From: Donghicola mangrovi
GTDB taxonomy: Bacteria; Pseudomonadota; Alphaproteobacteria; Rhodobacterales; Rhodobacteraceae
Direction: 5' to 3'
DNA: 64,000 nucleotides
Assembly (NCBI RefSeq): GCF_013377535.1
Contig: NZ_JABCJE010000001.1
Coordinates: 806,001 to 870,000, forward strand
How positions within the stretch are numbered: the stretch's first letter is position 1; each line of letters begins with the position of its first letter. Made by a program: the position numbers and the translations under genes. Of this stretch, positions 46,157-55,350 are shown in pieces. The notes under the pieces were generated by a model, which saw nothing but the letters and a program-made list of their open reading frames with translations, did not search any database and had not been told where the DNA came from.

Positions 46157-46551
46157 CAGTCCTCCAGATCGCGGCGGACGTCGTCCTGATCGAACAGGCG
46201 GCGAGTCTCGTCGAGCTGGTCAAAGGTCTCGTCCAACCGGAAGCGCAGGTCGGGCGTGTATTTCAGGTTGGTGACCTTGCCGATCATGCGGCGCAACTCG
46301 TTGCGGTTGCGGGCCAGCAGTTCGACCACCTGTTCGCTGCCCTGTCCGCCCAAGGGCATGACATAAGCCGTCGCGATCTTCAGATCGGGCGACGTGCGAA
46401 CCTCGCCCACGCTGATGGACAGGCGGTTCAGATCGGGATCGTGGATATCGCCCCGTTGCAGCACCTCGGACAGGGTGCGGCGGATGAGTTCGCCCACGCG
46501 CAACTGTCGCTGCGAAGGTCCGGGGCCGTCGTGGAATTTGTTCTTAGCCAT
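46156..46551 (-). CDS. rbfA: Ribosome-binding factor A
   Basis: A 131-residue KH-like 30S maturation factor. The pattern [34 protein letters not shown] and [17 protein letters not shown] is standard. ATG 46551 gives MAKNKFHDG; the start at 46560 adds three residues. Divergent from dapB across 103 bp. Confidence 0.96.
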   Translation of the reverse strand: MAKNKFHDGPGPSQRQLRVGELIRRTLSEVLQRGDIHDPDLNRLSISVGEVRTSPDLKIATAYVMPLGGQGSEQVVELLARNRNELRRMIGKVTNLKYTPDLRFRLDETFDQLDETRRLFDQDDVRRDLED

Positions 46552-46654
46552 ACTGCGCATCTAATCCTTTGCCAGCGCCGTGCCAAGCAGCCTTTGCCAA
46601 AGCGCCAACTCTCGGCTAGTCACACCTGCATCATATCAGAAAAGGACGCGCGTT

Positions 46655-47464
46655 ATGTCGGAAAGCATCGGTATTGTCATCACAGGCGCATCGGGCCGTA
46701 TGGGGCAGATGCTGGTCAAAACCGTCACCGAGCGCGACGGCGTACATGTGGCGGGCGTTGTGGAACGTCCCGGCCATGACTGGGTCGGCCGCGACTTGGG
46801 CGTTCTGATGGGCGGCACCGAAAGCGGTGTGATCGTGTCCGACGATCCTGCGGCGGCTTTTACGGGTGCACAGGCGGTGATCGACTTTACCGCGCCTAGC
46901 GCCACGATTTCCTTTGCGAAAACGGCGGCAGCGGCGGGTGTGGCGCACATCATCGGCACCACCGGTTTCACCGAAGAAGATCTGGTTGCACTGGCCGAGG
47001 CCGGTCAGGGCGGCGTCACCATCCGCGCGGGCAACATGAGCCTTGGTGTGAACCTGCTGGTGCAGCTGACCAAAAAGGTCGCCGCCGCACTGGACGAGGA
47101 TTACGACATCGAAGTCATCGAGGCCCACCACCGCCGCAAGGTCGATGCTCCCTCGGGCACCGCGCTGATGCTGGGTGAGGCCGCCGCGGAAGGCCGCGGT
47201 GTCGCGCTGAAAGATGTCGAGGATCGCGCCCGTGACGGCATCACCGGAGCCCGTGAGCGTGGCGCCATCGGCTTTAGTGTGATTCGCGGTGGCGACATTG
47301 TGGGCGAGCATGACGTGATGTTCGCCGCCGATGGCGAGCGGATCACCCTGCGGCACGTGGCCTCGGATCGCGGTGTGTTCGCGCGCGGTGCGGTCAAGGC
47401 CGCGCTCTGGGCACAGGGGAAAGACGCCGGCGATTATGATATGCTGGACGTACTGGGGCTGTGA
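46655..47464 (+). CDS. dapB: 4-hydroxy-tetrahydrodipicolinate reductase
   Basis: A 269-residue NAD(P)H-dependent reductase of the lysine/diaminopimelate pathway. The nucleotide fold is [12 protein letters not shown]-like ([12 protein letters not shown], about 8-19). The active site is [20 protein letters not shown], with His and Lys acting as acid and base. Length as in E. coli. ATG 46655 gives the normal N-terminus. A second lysine-pathway gene, dapC-like, lies at 12.5 kb. Confidence 0.97.
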   Translation: MSESIGIVITGASGRMGQMLVKTVTERDGVHVAGVVERPGHDWVGRDLGVLMGGTESGVIVSDDPAAAFTGAQAVIDFTAPSATISFAKTAAAAGVAHIIGTTGFTEEDLVALAEAGQGGVTIRAGNMSLGVNLLVQLTKKVAAALDEDYDIEVIEAHHRRKVDAPSGTALMLGEAAAEGRGVALKDVEDRARDGITGARERGAIGFSVIRGGDIVGEHDVMFAADGERITLRHVASDRGVFARGAVKAALWAQGKDAGDYDMLDVLGL

Positions 47465-47552
47465 GTCGCCCGTTCACCCAATGGTGAACCCGATGTGAAA
47501 ACCAAAGCGGCCTCTGAAGCGTTTTCCCTGTGACAGGTGAACGGAGGCCGCG

Positions 47553-47909
47553 ATGACCTATAGAACCGCACTAACTGCATTGGCCCTCTGCGCTGTGGCG
47601 TCGGGGGCGTCCGCCGAATTACAGGTGGTCAAAGACCAGTCGGATTTCCTGAAACTGGTTCAGGGTCGGGATCTGACTCGGATGGGAATTACCCTGCAAG
47701 TCACTGAAAACGGGGAAATCACGGGCCGCGCCTTTGGGAAAAAGGTGTCGGGCGCGTGGAAATGGCAGGACAGCTTTTTCTGCCGGAGCCTCTATTGGGG
47801 CAGTCAGAATATGGGCGATAACTGCCAGCAAGTCGCGCTGGATGGCGACGACATCCGCTTTACGTCGGACCGCGGCGCAGGGCGCCACGCCAACTTCGAT
47901 CTGAAATAG
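47553..47909 (+). CDS. Small exported protein of unknown function
   Basis: A 118-residue protein with a signal peptide (1-21, ending ASA). The mature part has two Trp-rich patches (SGAWKWQDSFFCRSLYWGS) and two cysteines (FFCRS, DNCQQ) that could form a disulfide. It follows dapB, after which such proteins are sometimes misnamed; it has no dehydrogenase motif. Function unknown. Confidence 0.75.
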   Translation: MTYRTALTALALCAVASGASAELQVVKDQSDFLKLVQGRDLTRMGITLQVTENGEITGRAFGKKVSGAWKWQDSFFCRSLYWGSQNMGDNCQQVALDGDDIRFTSDRGAGRHANFDLK

Positions 47910-47915
47910 GGGCGG

Positions 47916-48095
47916 TCAGAAATCGACCGCGATCCCTTTCTTTTCCCAGTCGCCATAGCGCACGGGTTCGGGGCCATCGCGGCCACCCAGCTCGGGGGGC
48001 AGGTCCAGACCGGCTGCCTGTTTGCGGCGTTCTTCGGCCTCGGCCAAAGCCCGCAGGGCGGCGGGCGGCAGGTCGCGCTTTTGCTCTTCGCTCAT
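47916..48095 (-). CDS. DUF1674/SdhAF4 family protein
   Basis: A 59-residue protein whose C-terminus PEPVRYGDWEKKGIAVDF is the signature of succinate dehydrogenase assembly factor 4. In yeast and flies this factor binds flavinylated SdhA before complex II assembly; the same role is inferred here. ATG 48095 is chosen because AAGGAACC lies upstream and the longer reading to 48173 overlaps rsmB. Confidence 0.88.
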   Translation of the reverse strand: MSEEQKRDLPPAALRALAEAEERRKQAAGLDLPPELGGRDGPEPVRYGDWEKKGIAVDF

Positions 48096-48165
48096 CTTGG
48101 TTCCTTTCCGGCTATTGTCTTGATATACGCAGCATCTGCCCACGGGCAAGATGACGGAGTGTTTC

Positions 48166-49440
48166 ATGGACAAGAGCGGCCTAGCCCCGCGCCGTACGGC
48201 GCTGTACCTGTTGGATCAGATCACCGGCGAAGGACGCCTGATGGCCGAGATGGTCGCAGGTGGCGTGCTGGAACGTCTGGCCCCCGAAGAGCGCGCCCGC
48301 GCCCAAGGTCTGGTCATGGACACCCTGCGCGGGATGGAGCGCGCGGACCGCATGTTGCAAAAGCACCTGCGCAAGGAGCCCTCGCTGACCGTCAAGAACG
48401 CGCTGCGCCTTGGGGTCATCGAAATCTGCGCCCGCCGCGAGGCAGGACATGGGGTCGTGAACTCTTATGTCGAGCTGATCTCGCGGGATAAACGGAACAA
48501 CCTGCTCAAGGGGCTGGTGAACGCGGTTCTGCGCAAGTTCACTGGCGATGGCCCCGATGCGTGGGACAAGCTGCGCACCCCCCGTATGCCCAAGTGGCTG
48601 CGTGACCCCTTGGCCGAGGCATGGGGCGCCAAAGCGATCAGCGACATGGAAACCGCCCATTTCGCAGGGGCTCCGCTGGACCTGACGCCCAAGGGTGACG
48701 CCGCCGAACTGGCGGAACGTCTGGGGGGCGAACTGCTGCCTACCGGTTCGGTCCGTCTGCGCGATCCGGGGCAGGTGACCGCTCTGGCAGGGTACGAGGC
48801 GGGCGATTGGTGGGTACAAGACGCTGCCGCTGCGCTGCCCGCCAAAATCCTGAACGCCCAAGCCGGTGAAACCGTGCTGGACCTGTGCTCTGCCCCCGGT
48901 GGCAAGACCCTGCAGATGGCGAATGCCGGTGCCAACGTCACTGCGCTCGATATCAACGAAGACCGTCTGAAGCGCGTGCACGAGAACCTTGAGCGCTGCG
49001 GTCTGACCGCGACCGTCGTTCAGGGCGACGCGCTAGAGCACGAGGGCAAGTACGACGCGATCCTGCTGGACGCGCCCTGTTCGGCCACCGGCACCATCCG
49101 CCGCCACCCCGATCTGCCCTACGCCAAGGACGGCAGCGGCTTCTTTGCGCTGATCGAGCTGCAAGAGGTCATGCTGGACCGCGCCCTGAGCCTGCTGAAG
49201 CCCGGTGGCCGTCTGATCTATTGCACCTGTTCGCTGCTGCCCGACGAAGGCGAAGTCCAGATCGAAGAGTTGCTGGCCCGTAATCCAAACGTTCAGGTTG
49301 ATACTGCCGCGACCGATCTGCCGTGGGTCGAGGACGCATGGCGTTCCCCCGAAGGCGGTCTGCGTCTGCGCCCCGATTTCTGGGCCGACAAGGGCGGTAT
49401 GGATGGATTTTACATGGCTTGCCTGCGCTTGACTGCGTGA
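48166..49440 (+). CDS. rsmB: 16S rRNA m5C methyltransferase, RsmB family
   Basis: A 424-residue SAM-dependent RNA methyltransferase. An N-terminal NusB-like helical domain (about 1-135) precedes the catalytic domain with LDLCSAPGGKTLQMA (SAM), LLDAPCSATGTIRRHPD and YCTCSLLPDEGE, where the second Cys motif is the nucleophile. ATG 48166 has GGAG upstream; ATG 48151 is possible. It starts a gene series rsmB-heparinase-purH found together in alphaproteobacteria. Confidence 0.93.
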   Translation: MDKSGLAPRRTALYLLDQITGEGRLMAEMVAGGVLERLAPEERARAQGLVMDTLRGMERADRMLQKHLRKEPSLTVKNALRLGVIEICARREAGHGVVNSYVELISRDKRNNLLKGLVNAVLRKFTGDGPDAWDKLRTPRMPKWLRDPLAEAWGAKAISDMETAHFAGAPLDLTPKGDAAELAERLGGELLPTGSVRLRDPGQVTALAGYEAGDWWVQDAAAALPAKILNAQAGETVLDLCSAPGGKTLQMANAGANVTALDINEDRLKRVHENLERCGLTATVVQGDALEHEGKYDAILLDAPCSATGTIRRHPDLPYAKDGSGFFALIELQEVMLDRALSLLKPGGRLIYCTCSLLPDEGEVQIEELLARNPNVQVDTAATDLPWVEDAWRSPEGGLRLRPDFWADKGGMDGFYMACLRLTA

Positions 49441-49521
49441 CTTTACAGCCTGCCGGATGTAGACTTTCAGTCAAAATCAGGGACGCCGAAACGGCGCCCG
49501 CTTTGGCAGGCAGGCTAACAT

Positions 49522-51267
49522 ATGGCAGATCACCTCAGTTTGCAGGAACGGCGCACGCGCACGGTTAACCACATTCACGCCAGACTGGCGGGATTCGGGG
49601 CAACCGCGCGCGGCTTCACCAGCAGCCCCGAGCCGCGCACCATCGGGTCGCTGTCGCGGGGTCGCCAACTGCTGGCGGGGAACTTCCTGTTCGCGGGCCG
49701 CTTGGTCGAGGCGCCCGGCACCTCGATCTGGAAAATTCGTATGCCCACCGGCCGCTTTGCCATGGAGGTTCATGGCTGCGCATGGCTGGATGATCTGGCC
49801 TCGGTCGGGACCCCCGCCGCGCGGGAGGCCGCGCAGAAATGGGTGATGGAGTGGATCGCCCTTTATGGCGCTGGCAAAGGCGAGGGCTGGTCCCCCGATC
49901 TGACCGGTCGCCGTGTGATCCGCTGGATCAACCACGCCCTGATGATCCTGCGCGGGGCCGAACCCGCGACATCCCGTAAGTTTTACACCGCCCTCGCGCG
50001 GCAAACCACGTTCCTGTCCCGCCGCTGGCGTGCCGCTGGTGCGGGCCTGCCCCGGACCGAGGCGCTGGCCGGTCTGGTCTATGCCGGCCTCGCGCTGGAA
50101 GGTATGGAGAAGCTGGTCAAACCCGCCGCCGAGGCGTTGGGTCGTCACTGCGACAGCCACGTGGATGCCTCTGGCGGCATCGCCTCTCGCAACCCCGAGG
50201 AGTTGCTCGAGGTGTTCAATCTGCTGGCGTGGGTGCGTGTGGCGCTGCTGGAATCGGATATGCCCGTGCCCCAGTCCATTCTGGATGCCTTGGAGCGAAT
50301 CGCGCCGACCCTACGGGCGCTGCGCCATGCGGACGGTGATCTGGCACGCTTTCATGGCGGAGGTCGCGGGGCCGAGGGACGCTTGGACCGCGCTTTGGCG
50401 AATGCGCGGATCAAACCGCGCGAGAAAACCGGCCTTGCGATGGGCTACGCTCGTCTGTCTGCGGGCCGGACCAGTGTGATCATTGATGCGGGCGCGCCGG
50501 ATACGGGCGCGACAGGCTTTGCCGCCCATGCCTCGACTTTGGCGTTCGAGCTGACCTCGGGGCGCAGGCCGCTGGTGGTGAACTGTGGATCGGGCCGTGA
50601 CTTTGGCCCCGACTGGCGCAGGGCAGGGCGGGCGACCCCGTCCCACTCGACGCTGGGGATCAGCGGGCTGTCGTCCGCGCAATTGGGGCCGGAAACATGG
50701 CGCGGGGGTATACTGCGCGAATATCTGGTGAATGCACCCGACGATGTGCGCGCACACGTCACCCGTTCCCCCGAAGGGATGCAGTTCGAAGGCGGGCACA
50801 ACGGCTATGTCGCCAGCCACGGCCTGACCCACGCCCGCATGATGGACCTCAGCTTTGACGGTCGCGCCGTGGTGGGCGAGGATCTGCTGGCCACCATCGA
50901 CCCCAAATCGCGCCGCACCTTTGACAGTGCGCTGGATGACACCGCCCTGACCGGCGTGCCGTTCAATATCCGCTTCCACCTGCACCCAGAGGTCGAGCCG
51001 ACCCTCGATATGGGCGGAACTGCCGTGTCCCTTACACTCAGAAGTGGTGAGGTTTGGGTTTTCCGCCACGATGGCGTGGGTGAGCTTGCATTACAGCCCA
51101 GTGTTTATCTGGAAAAAGGTCGAATTAGGCCCCGAACCGCGAAACAGATCGTTTTATCTGCCCGCGCGATGGATTATGCGACGCGCATCCGCTGGTCTTT
51201 TGCCAAAGCACAGGATAGCGAAGGCGCGATCCGTGATCTCGCCCCTGCCACGGCCGAGACCGACTGA
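49522..51267 (+). CDS. Heparinase II/III family protein
   Basis: A 581-residue protein. The N-terminal half is an alpha/alpha-toroid type helical domain; the C-terminal half (about 300-560) matches the heparinase II/III-like beta domain with VVNCGSGRDFGPDWR, ATPSHSTLGISG and GGHNGYVASHGLTHARMM. No signal peptide is apparent, odd for a polysaccharide lyase. Its substrate is unknown; the constant placement between rsmB and purH suggests a housekeeping envelope role. Confidence 0.88.
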   Translation: MADHLSLQERRTRTVNHIHARLAGFGATARGFTSSPEPRTIGSLSRGRQLLAGNFLFAGRLVEAPGTSIWKIRMPTGRFAMEVHGCAWLDDLASVGTPAAREAAQKWVMEWIALYGAGKGEGWSPDLTGRRVIRWINHALMILRGAEPATSRKFYTALARQTTFLSRRWRAAGAGLPRTEALAGLVYAGLALEGMEKLVKPAAEALGRHCDSHVDASGGIASRNPEELLEVFNLLAWVRVALLESDMPVPQSILDALERIAPTLRALRHADGDLARFHGGGRGAEGRLDRALANARIKPREKTGLAMGYARLSAGRTSVIIDAGAPDTGATGFAAHASTLAFELTSGRRPLVVNCGSGRDFGPDWRRAGRATPSHSTLGISGLSSAQLGPETWRGGILREYLVNAPDDVRAHVTRSPEGMQFEGGHNGYVASHGLTHARMMDLSFDGRAVVGEDLLATIDPKSRRTFDSALDDTALTGVPFNIRFHLHPEVEPTLDMGGTAVSLTLRSGEVWVFRHDGVGELALQPSVYLEKGRIRPRTAKQIVLSARAMDYATRIRWSFAKAQDSEGAIRDLAPATAETD

Positions 51268-51294
51268 CCGAACGCGACCTTAGGAGACCCCTCG

Positions 51295-52884
51295 ATGCAA
51301 GACCTCGCACCCATGCGCCGTGCGCTCATTTCCGTATCCGATAAAACCGGCCTCGTTGATCTGGGCAAAGCATTGGCCGCACGCGGCGTCGAGCTGCTGT
51401 CCACCGGCGGCACCGCCAAGGCCCTGCGCGATGCAGGTCTGGAAGTGAAAGACGTATCGGAAATCACCAATTTCCCCGAAATGATGGACGGCCGCGTCAA
51501 GACCCTGCACCCGATGGTGCACGGCGGTCTGCTGGCCCTGCGCGACAACGACACCCACGTTCAGGCGATGGAAGAGCACGGCATCGTCGCGATCGACCTG
51601 CTGGTCGTGAACCTCTATCCCTTCGAGGCCGCTCTGGCCCGCGGTGCCGACTACGAAGAGATGATCGAGAACATCGACATCGGCGGCCCCGCCATGATCC
51701 GCGCCTCTGCGAAAAACCACGGCTTTACCACCACCATCGTTGACGTCGAAGACTACGACGCCCTGCTGGCAGAGCTGGAAGCTAACGAAGGCCAGACCAC
51801 CTATGGCTTCCGTCAGAAGATGGCGCAGAACGCCTATGCCCGCACCGCGGCCTATGACGCGGCTGTGTCGAACTGGATGGCTGGCGCTGCTGGTGTGGAA
51901 ACCCCGCGCCGCCGTGCCTTTGCGGGTCAGATCAAGCAGACCCTGCGTTACGGCGAAAACCCCCACCAGTCTGCAGCGTTCTACGTGGATGGCGCAGACC
52001 GCCCCGGCGTGTCGAACTTTGTCCAGCATCAGGGCAAAGAGCTGTCGTACAACAACATCAACGACACCGACGCGGCCTTCGAACTGGTTTCGGAATTCCT
52101 GCCCAAGGACGGTCCCGCCTGTGCGATCATCAAGCACGCCAACCCCTGCGGTGTGGCCCGCGGCGAGACCCTGATCGAAGCCTATCAGCGCGCGTTCGAC
52201 TGTGACCGGACCAGCGCGTTCGGCGGCATCATCGCTCTGAACCAGGTTCTGGACGGTGCAACCGCCGAGAAAATCTCGGAAATCTTCACCGAGGTCGTGA
52301 TTGCCCCCGGCGCCGACGACGAAGCCAAGGAAATCTTCGCGAAAAAGAAAAACCTACGCCTGCTGACCACCACCGGTCTGGCCGATGCAGGTTCCGCCGG
52401 TCTGGCGTTCAAGCAAGTGTCCGGCGGCATTCTGGTTCAGGACCGCGACAATGGCATGATGACTCTGGAACAGCTGAAAGTGGTGACCAAGGTTGCTCCC
52501 ACCCAGCAAGAGCTCGAAGACCTGCTGTTCGCGTGGAAAGTCGCCAAGCACGTCAAGTCGAACGCCATCGTCTATGCGAAAAACGGCGCGACCGTTGGCA
52601 TCGGCGCAGGCCAGATGAGCCGTGTGGACTCGACCCGCATCGCTGCTCGCAAGAGCCAGGATATGGCCGAAGTTCTGGGCCTCAAGGAACCGACCGTGAT
52701 GGGATCGGTTGTAGCTTCGGACGCGTTCTTCCCGTTCCCCGATGGCCTGCTGACCGCTGCCGAAGCTGGCGCGACCGCAGTGATCCAGCCCGGTGGCTCG
52801 ATGCGCGACGACGAAGTGATCAAAGCTGCGGACGAGGCAGGTCTGGCCATGGTGTTCACCGGCCAGCGCCACTTCCGCCACTAA
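51295..52884 (+). CDS. purH: Bifunctional AICAR transformylase/IMP cyclohydrolase
   Basis: A 529-residue enzyme for the last two steps of IMP synthesis. The N-terminal MGS-like cyclohydrolase domain starts [20 protein letters not shown] and has [16 protein letters not shown]. The transformylase domain shows [26 protein letters not shown] and [16 protein letters not shown]. Full length. GGAG before ATG 51295. It lies 27 bp after the heparinase-family gene. Confidence 0.98.
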   Translation: MQDLAPMRRALISVSDKTGLVDLGKALAARGVELLSTGGTAKALRDAGLEVKDVSEITNFPEMMDGRVKTLHPMVHGGLLALRDNDTHVQAMEEHGIVAIDLLVVNLYPFEAALARGADYEEMIENIDIGGPAMIRASAKNHGFTTTIVDVEDYDALLAELEANEGQTTYGFRQKMAQNAYARTAAYDAAVSNWMAGAAGVETPRRRAFAGQIKQTLRYGENPHQSAAFYVDGADRPGVSNFVQHQGKELSYNNINDTDAAFELVSEFLPKDGPACAIIKHANPCGVARGETLIEAYQRAFDCDRTSAFGGIIALNQVLDGATAEKISEIFTEVVIAPGADDEAKEIFAKKKNLRLLTTTGLADAGSAGLAFKQVSGGILVQDRDNGMMTLEQLKVVTKVAPTQQELEDLLFAWKVAKHVKSNAIVYAKNGATVGIGAGQMSRVDSTRIAARKSQDMAEVLGLKEPTVMGSVVASDAFFPFPDGLLTAAEAGATAVIQPGGSMRDDEVIKAADEAGLAMVFTGQRHFRH

Positions 52885-52894
52885 GGACGACGGC

Positions 52895-53386
52895 ATGACC
52901 CGCGCGGTAGCACAACTTTTCTGGCCTGCTTTCTGGGTGTTTCTGGCTGATCAGGCCAGCAAGTACATCGTGGTACACATGATGGACCTGCGCACCTTGG
53001 GCCAGATCGAGGTGCTGCCGCCGCTTCTGCAGTTCCACATGGCGTGGAACCGCGGGATCAACTTCGGGCTGTTTACGTCCGACGGGTCTGCGGGCCGCTG
53101 GATTCTGATCGCGCTGGCGCTGATTATCAGTGCCGCCGTTGTGTTCTGGACCCTGCGCGCCAAGCCCGGTCGTTGGGCCACCCTGTCCGCCGGTGTTCTG
53201 GTGGGCGGGGCGCTTGCAAACGTGGTGGACCGCGTCCTGTACGGTGCGGTCGCCGATTTTCTGAATATGTCCTGCTGTGGGATCAACAATCCCTATGCGT
53301 TCAACATTGCTGATATTGCTATTTTTGCTGGGGCTGTCGGTCTGGTTCTGTTCGAGCCGTCCAAAGCACGGAAAAAGGGTGCGTGA
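52895..53386 (+). CDS. lspA: Lipoprotein signal peptidase (signal peptidase II)
   Basis: A 163-residue inner-membrane aspartyl protease that cleaves lipoprotein signal peptides. Four hydrophobic helices are visible. Catalytic aspartates are in NVVDRVLYGAVADFL and FNIADIAIF. The lipoproteins in this window (DUF3576, two SLT enzymes, DUF3035) would be its substrates. It begins ten bases after purH. Confidence 0.96.
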   Translation: MTRAVAQLFWPAFWVFLADQASKYIVVHMMDLRTLGQIEVLPPLLQFHMAWNRGINFGLFTSDGSAGRWILIALALIISAAVVFWTLRAKPGRWATLSAGVLVGGALANVVDRVLYGAVADFLNMSCCGINNPYAFNIADIAIFAGAVGLVLFEPSKARKKGA

Positions 53387-53441
53387 CGCCGCCCCTATCT
53401 GCTGTTAAGCGTGAAGCAAAGAAGCGGAGGTCTAAGTAGGC

Positions 53442-53918
53442 ATGAAGCGTGTCGTGCTCGTCATCGCAGCGTTGGCCCTTGGGGCTTGCGACAACGGAAA
53501 TCCCGATCGCCTGTCGCGCGGACCGGACGAATTTGCCATTGTTCCGGTTAAGCCGTTGGAAATGCCCGCAACAGCGGAATTGCCCGTGCCCACCACAGGC
53601 AGCGCAAACCGCGTTGATTTGAACCCGCTGGCCGATGGTGTGGCCGCGCTGGGTGGTCATCGGGGCACTCTGACCGGTCAGATTCCTGCCGCCGATGGTG
53701 TGCTGGTGAATTACGCCTCGCGCGCTGGTGTGTCTTCGGACATCCGCACGGTTCTGGCCGCAGAAGACAAGATCTTTATCAAGCGCCGCCGCCGTCTGTT
53801 GGGCCCCGAGCTGCCCTATGACGAAATGCGCCTTGATCCCTATCTGCTGATCGACGGCTATCGTGCCCGTGGCTACCGCGTTCCGACGCCTCCGCCGCTG
53901 ACCGACGAACAGCAATAA
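53442..53918 (+). CDS. DUF3035 family lipoprotein
   Basis: A 158-residue predicted lipoprotein. The lipobox is LGAC (Cys14), followed by a segment RGPDEFAIVPVKPLEMP, the hallmark of DUF3035. The rest is low-complexity Pro/Arg-rich. It follows lspA directly and precedes the M16 peptidases, as in other Rhodobacterales. Function unknown. Confidence 0.88.
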   Translation: MKRVVLVIAALALGACDNGNPDRLSRGPDEFAIVPVKPLEMPATAELPVPTTGSANRVDLNPLADGVAALGGHRGTLTGQIPAADGVLVNYASRAGVSSDIRTVLAAEDKIFIKRRRRLLGPELPYDEMRLDPYLLIDGYRARGYRVPTPPPLTDEQQ

Positions 53919-53991
53919 ATCACAGTCCCGTCAGGCCTCTTGAATACCGGCCCCTATCGCGTAGCTTCCTTTAAAAATGCTGGGAGCTACG

Positions 53992-55347
53992 ATGAGAGCC
54001 ATCCTCAAACCAATGGGCCTGACTTTGGTGCTGTATGCGACAACCGCATCCGCCCAAGCCGAGGACGTGACGACCTTTACCCTCGATAACGGCATGGATG
54101 TGGTGGTGATCGAGGATCACCGCTCTCAGGCCCTGACGAACATGGTGTGGTATCGCACCGGTGCCGCGGACGAACCCGCTGGCAAATCCGGCATCGCCCA
54201 TTTCCTCGAGCACTTGATGTTCAAGGGCACCGACAAGATGGCCGCAGGCGAGTTTTCCGCCACCGTCGCCGCCAATGGCGGGACCGACAACGCCTTTACC
54301 AGCAAGGATTACACCGCCTACTACCAGCAGGTGGCCGCTGACCGTCTGGACCTGATGCTCAAGATGGAGGCCGACCGCATGGTCAACCTCCAGATGACCG
54401 AGCAAGACGTTGCGACCGAGCGGGACGTGATCCTCGAGGAACGGAACATGCGGATCGAGAACAGCCCCCAAGCGCTGTTCAGCGAACAGGCGGACGCCGC
54501 GCAATATCTGAACCACCCCTACGGCATCCCCGTGATCGGCTGGCGCCACGAGATGGAGCAGCTGAACCAGCAGGACGCGCTGACCTTCTATCATCAGTAC
54601 TATGCGCCCAATAACGCGATTCTGGTGGTTGCAGGCGATGTAGAGCCTGACCAGGTGCGCGAACTGGCAAACCAGTATTTCGGCCCCATCGCCCCCAACC
54701 CCGATCTGAAGCCCCGCGTGCGCCCTCAGGAGCCGCCGCAACTGGCCGAGCGTCGCTTGAATTTCAGCGATCCGCGGATCAGCCAGCCCTATCTTGTGCG
54801 CAGCTATCTGGCGCCCGAGCGTAACTCTGGCGATCAGCGTCAGGCTGCGGCTTTGACCTTGTTGGCCAGCCTGCTGGGTGGGGACAGCACGACTTCCTAT
54901 CTGGCGACCAAGTTGCAGTTCGACACCCAGACGGCGGTCTATACCTCGGCCAGCTATTCGGGGATGTCGCTGGATAAAACCGAATTCAACCTGATCGTCG
55001 TGCCCGCCCAAGGCGTTGAGTTGGCCGATGCCGAAAAGGCCATGGATCAGGCCGTGGCCGATTTCATCGCCGCCGGTCCCGACCCCGAGGATCTGGAGCG
55101 GATCAAGACCCAGTTCCGGGCCTCTGAAATTTACGCGATGGATAGCACCAATTCCCGTGCCAACCGATATGGCGCTGCCTTGGCCATCGGACTGACGGTG
55201 CAGGACGTGCAGGATTGGGTGCCGACGGTTCTGGATATCAGCGCCGATGAAATCATCGCCGCCGCCAAAACCGTTCTGGATCGCCGCGCCTCGGTGACGG
55301 GCTTTGTCACCCCCAGCGAACCCGTAACCACAGGGACCGAGGGCTAA
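53992..55347 (+). CDS. M16 zinc metallopeptidase, catalytic member
   Basis: A 451-residue insulinase-family protease. A signal peptide covers residues 1-23, placing it in the periplasm. The inverted zinc motif HFLEH (His70, Glu73, His74) is complete, with the distal glutamate helix MEADRMVNLQMTE and a C-terminal half with the usual second fold. It pairs with the next gene, three bases downstream, which lacks the zinc motif. An upstream in-frame ATG at 53977 is unlikely. Confidence 0.93.
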   Translation: MRAILKPMGLTLVLYATTASAQAEDVTTFTLDNGMDVVVIEDHRSQALTNMVWYRTGAADEPAGKSGIAHFLEHLMFKGTDKMAAGEFSATVAANGGTDNAFTSKDYTAYYQQVAADRLDLMLKMEADRMVNLQMTEQDVATERDVILEERNMRIENSPQALFSEQADAAQYLNHPYGIPVIGWRHEMEQLNQQDALTFYHQYYAPNNAILVVAGDVEPDQVRELANQYFGPIAPNPDLKPRVRPQEPPQLAERRLNFSDPRISQPYLVRSYLAPERNSGDQRQAAALTLLASLLGGDSTTSYLATKLQFDTQTAVYTSASYSGMSLDKTEFNLIVVPAQGVELADAEKAMDQAVADFIAAGPDPEDLERIKTQFRASEIYAMDSTNSRANRYGAALAIGLTVQDVQDWVPTVLDISADEIIAAAKTVLDRRASVTGFVTPSEPVTTGTEG

Positions 55348-55350
55348 GTC

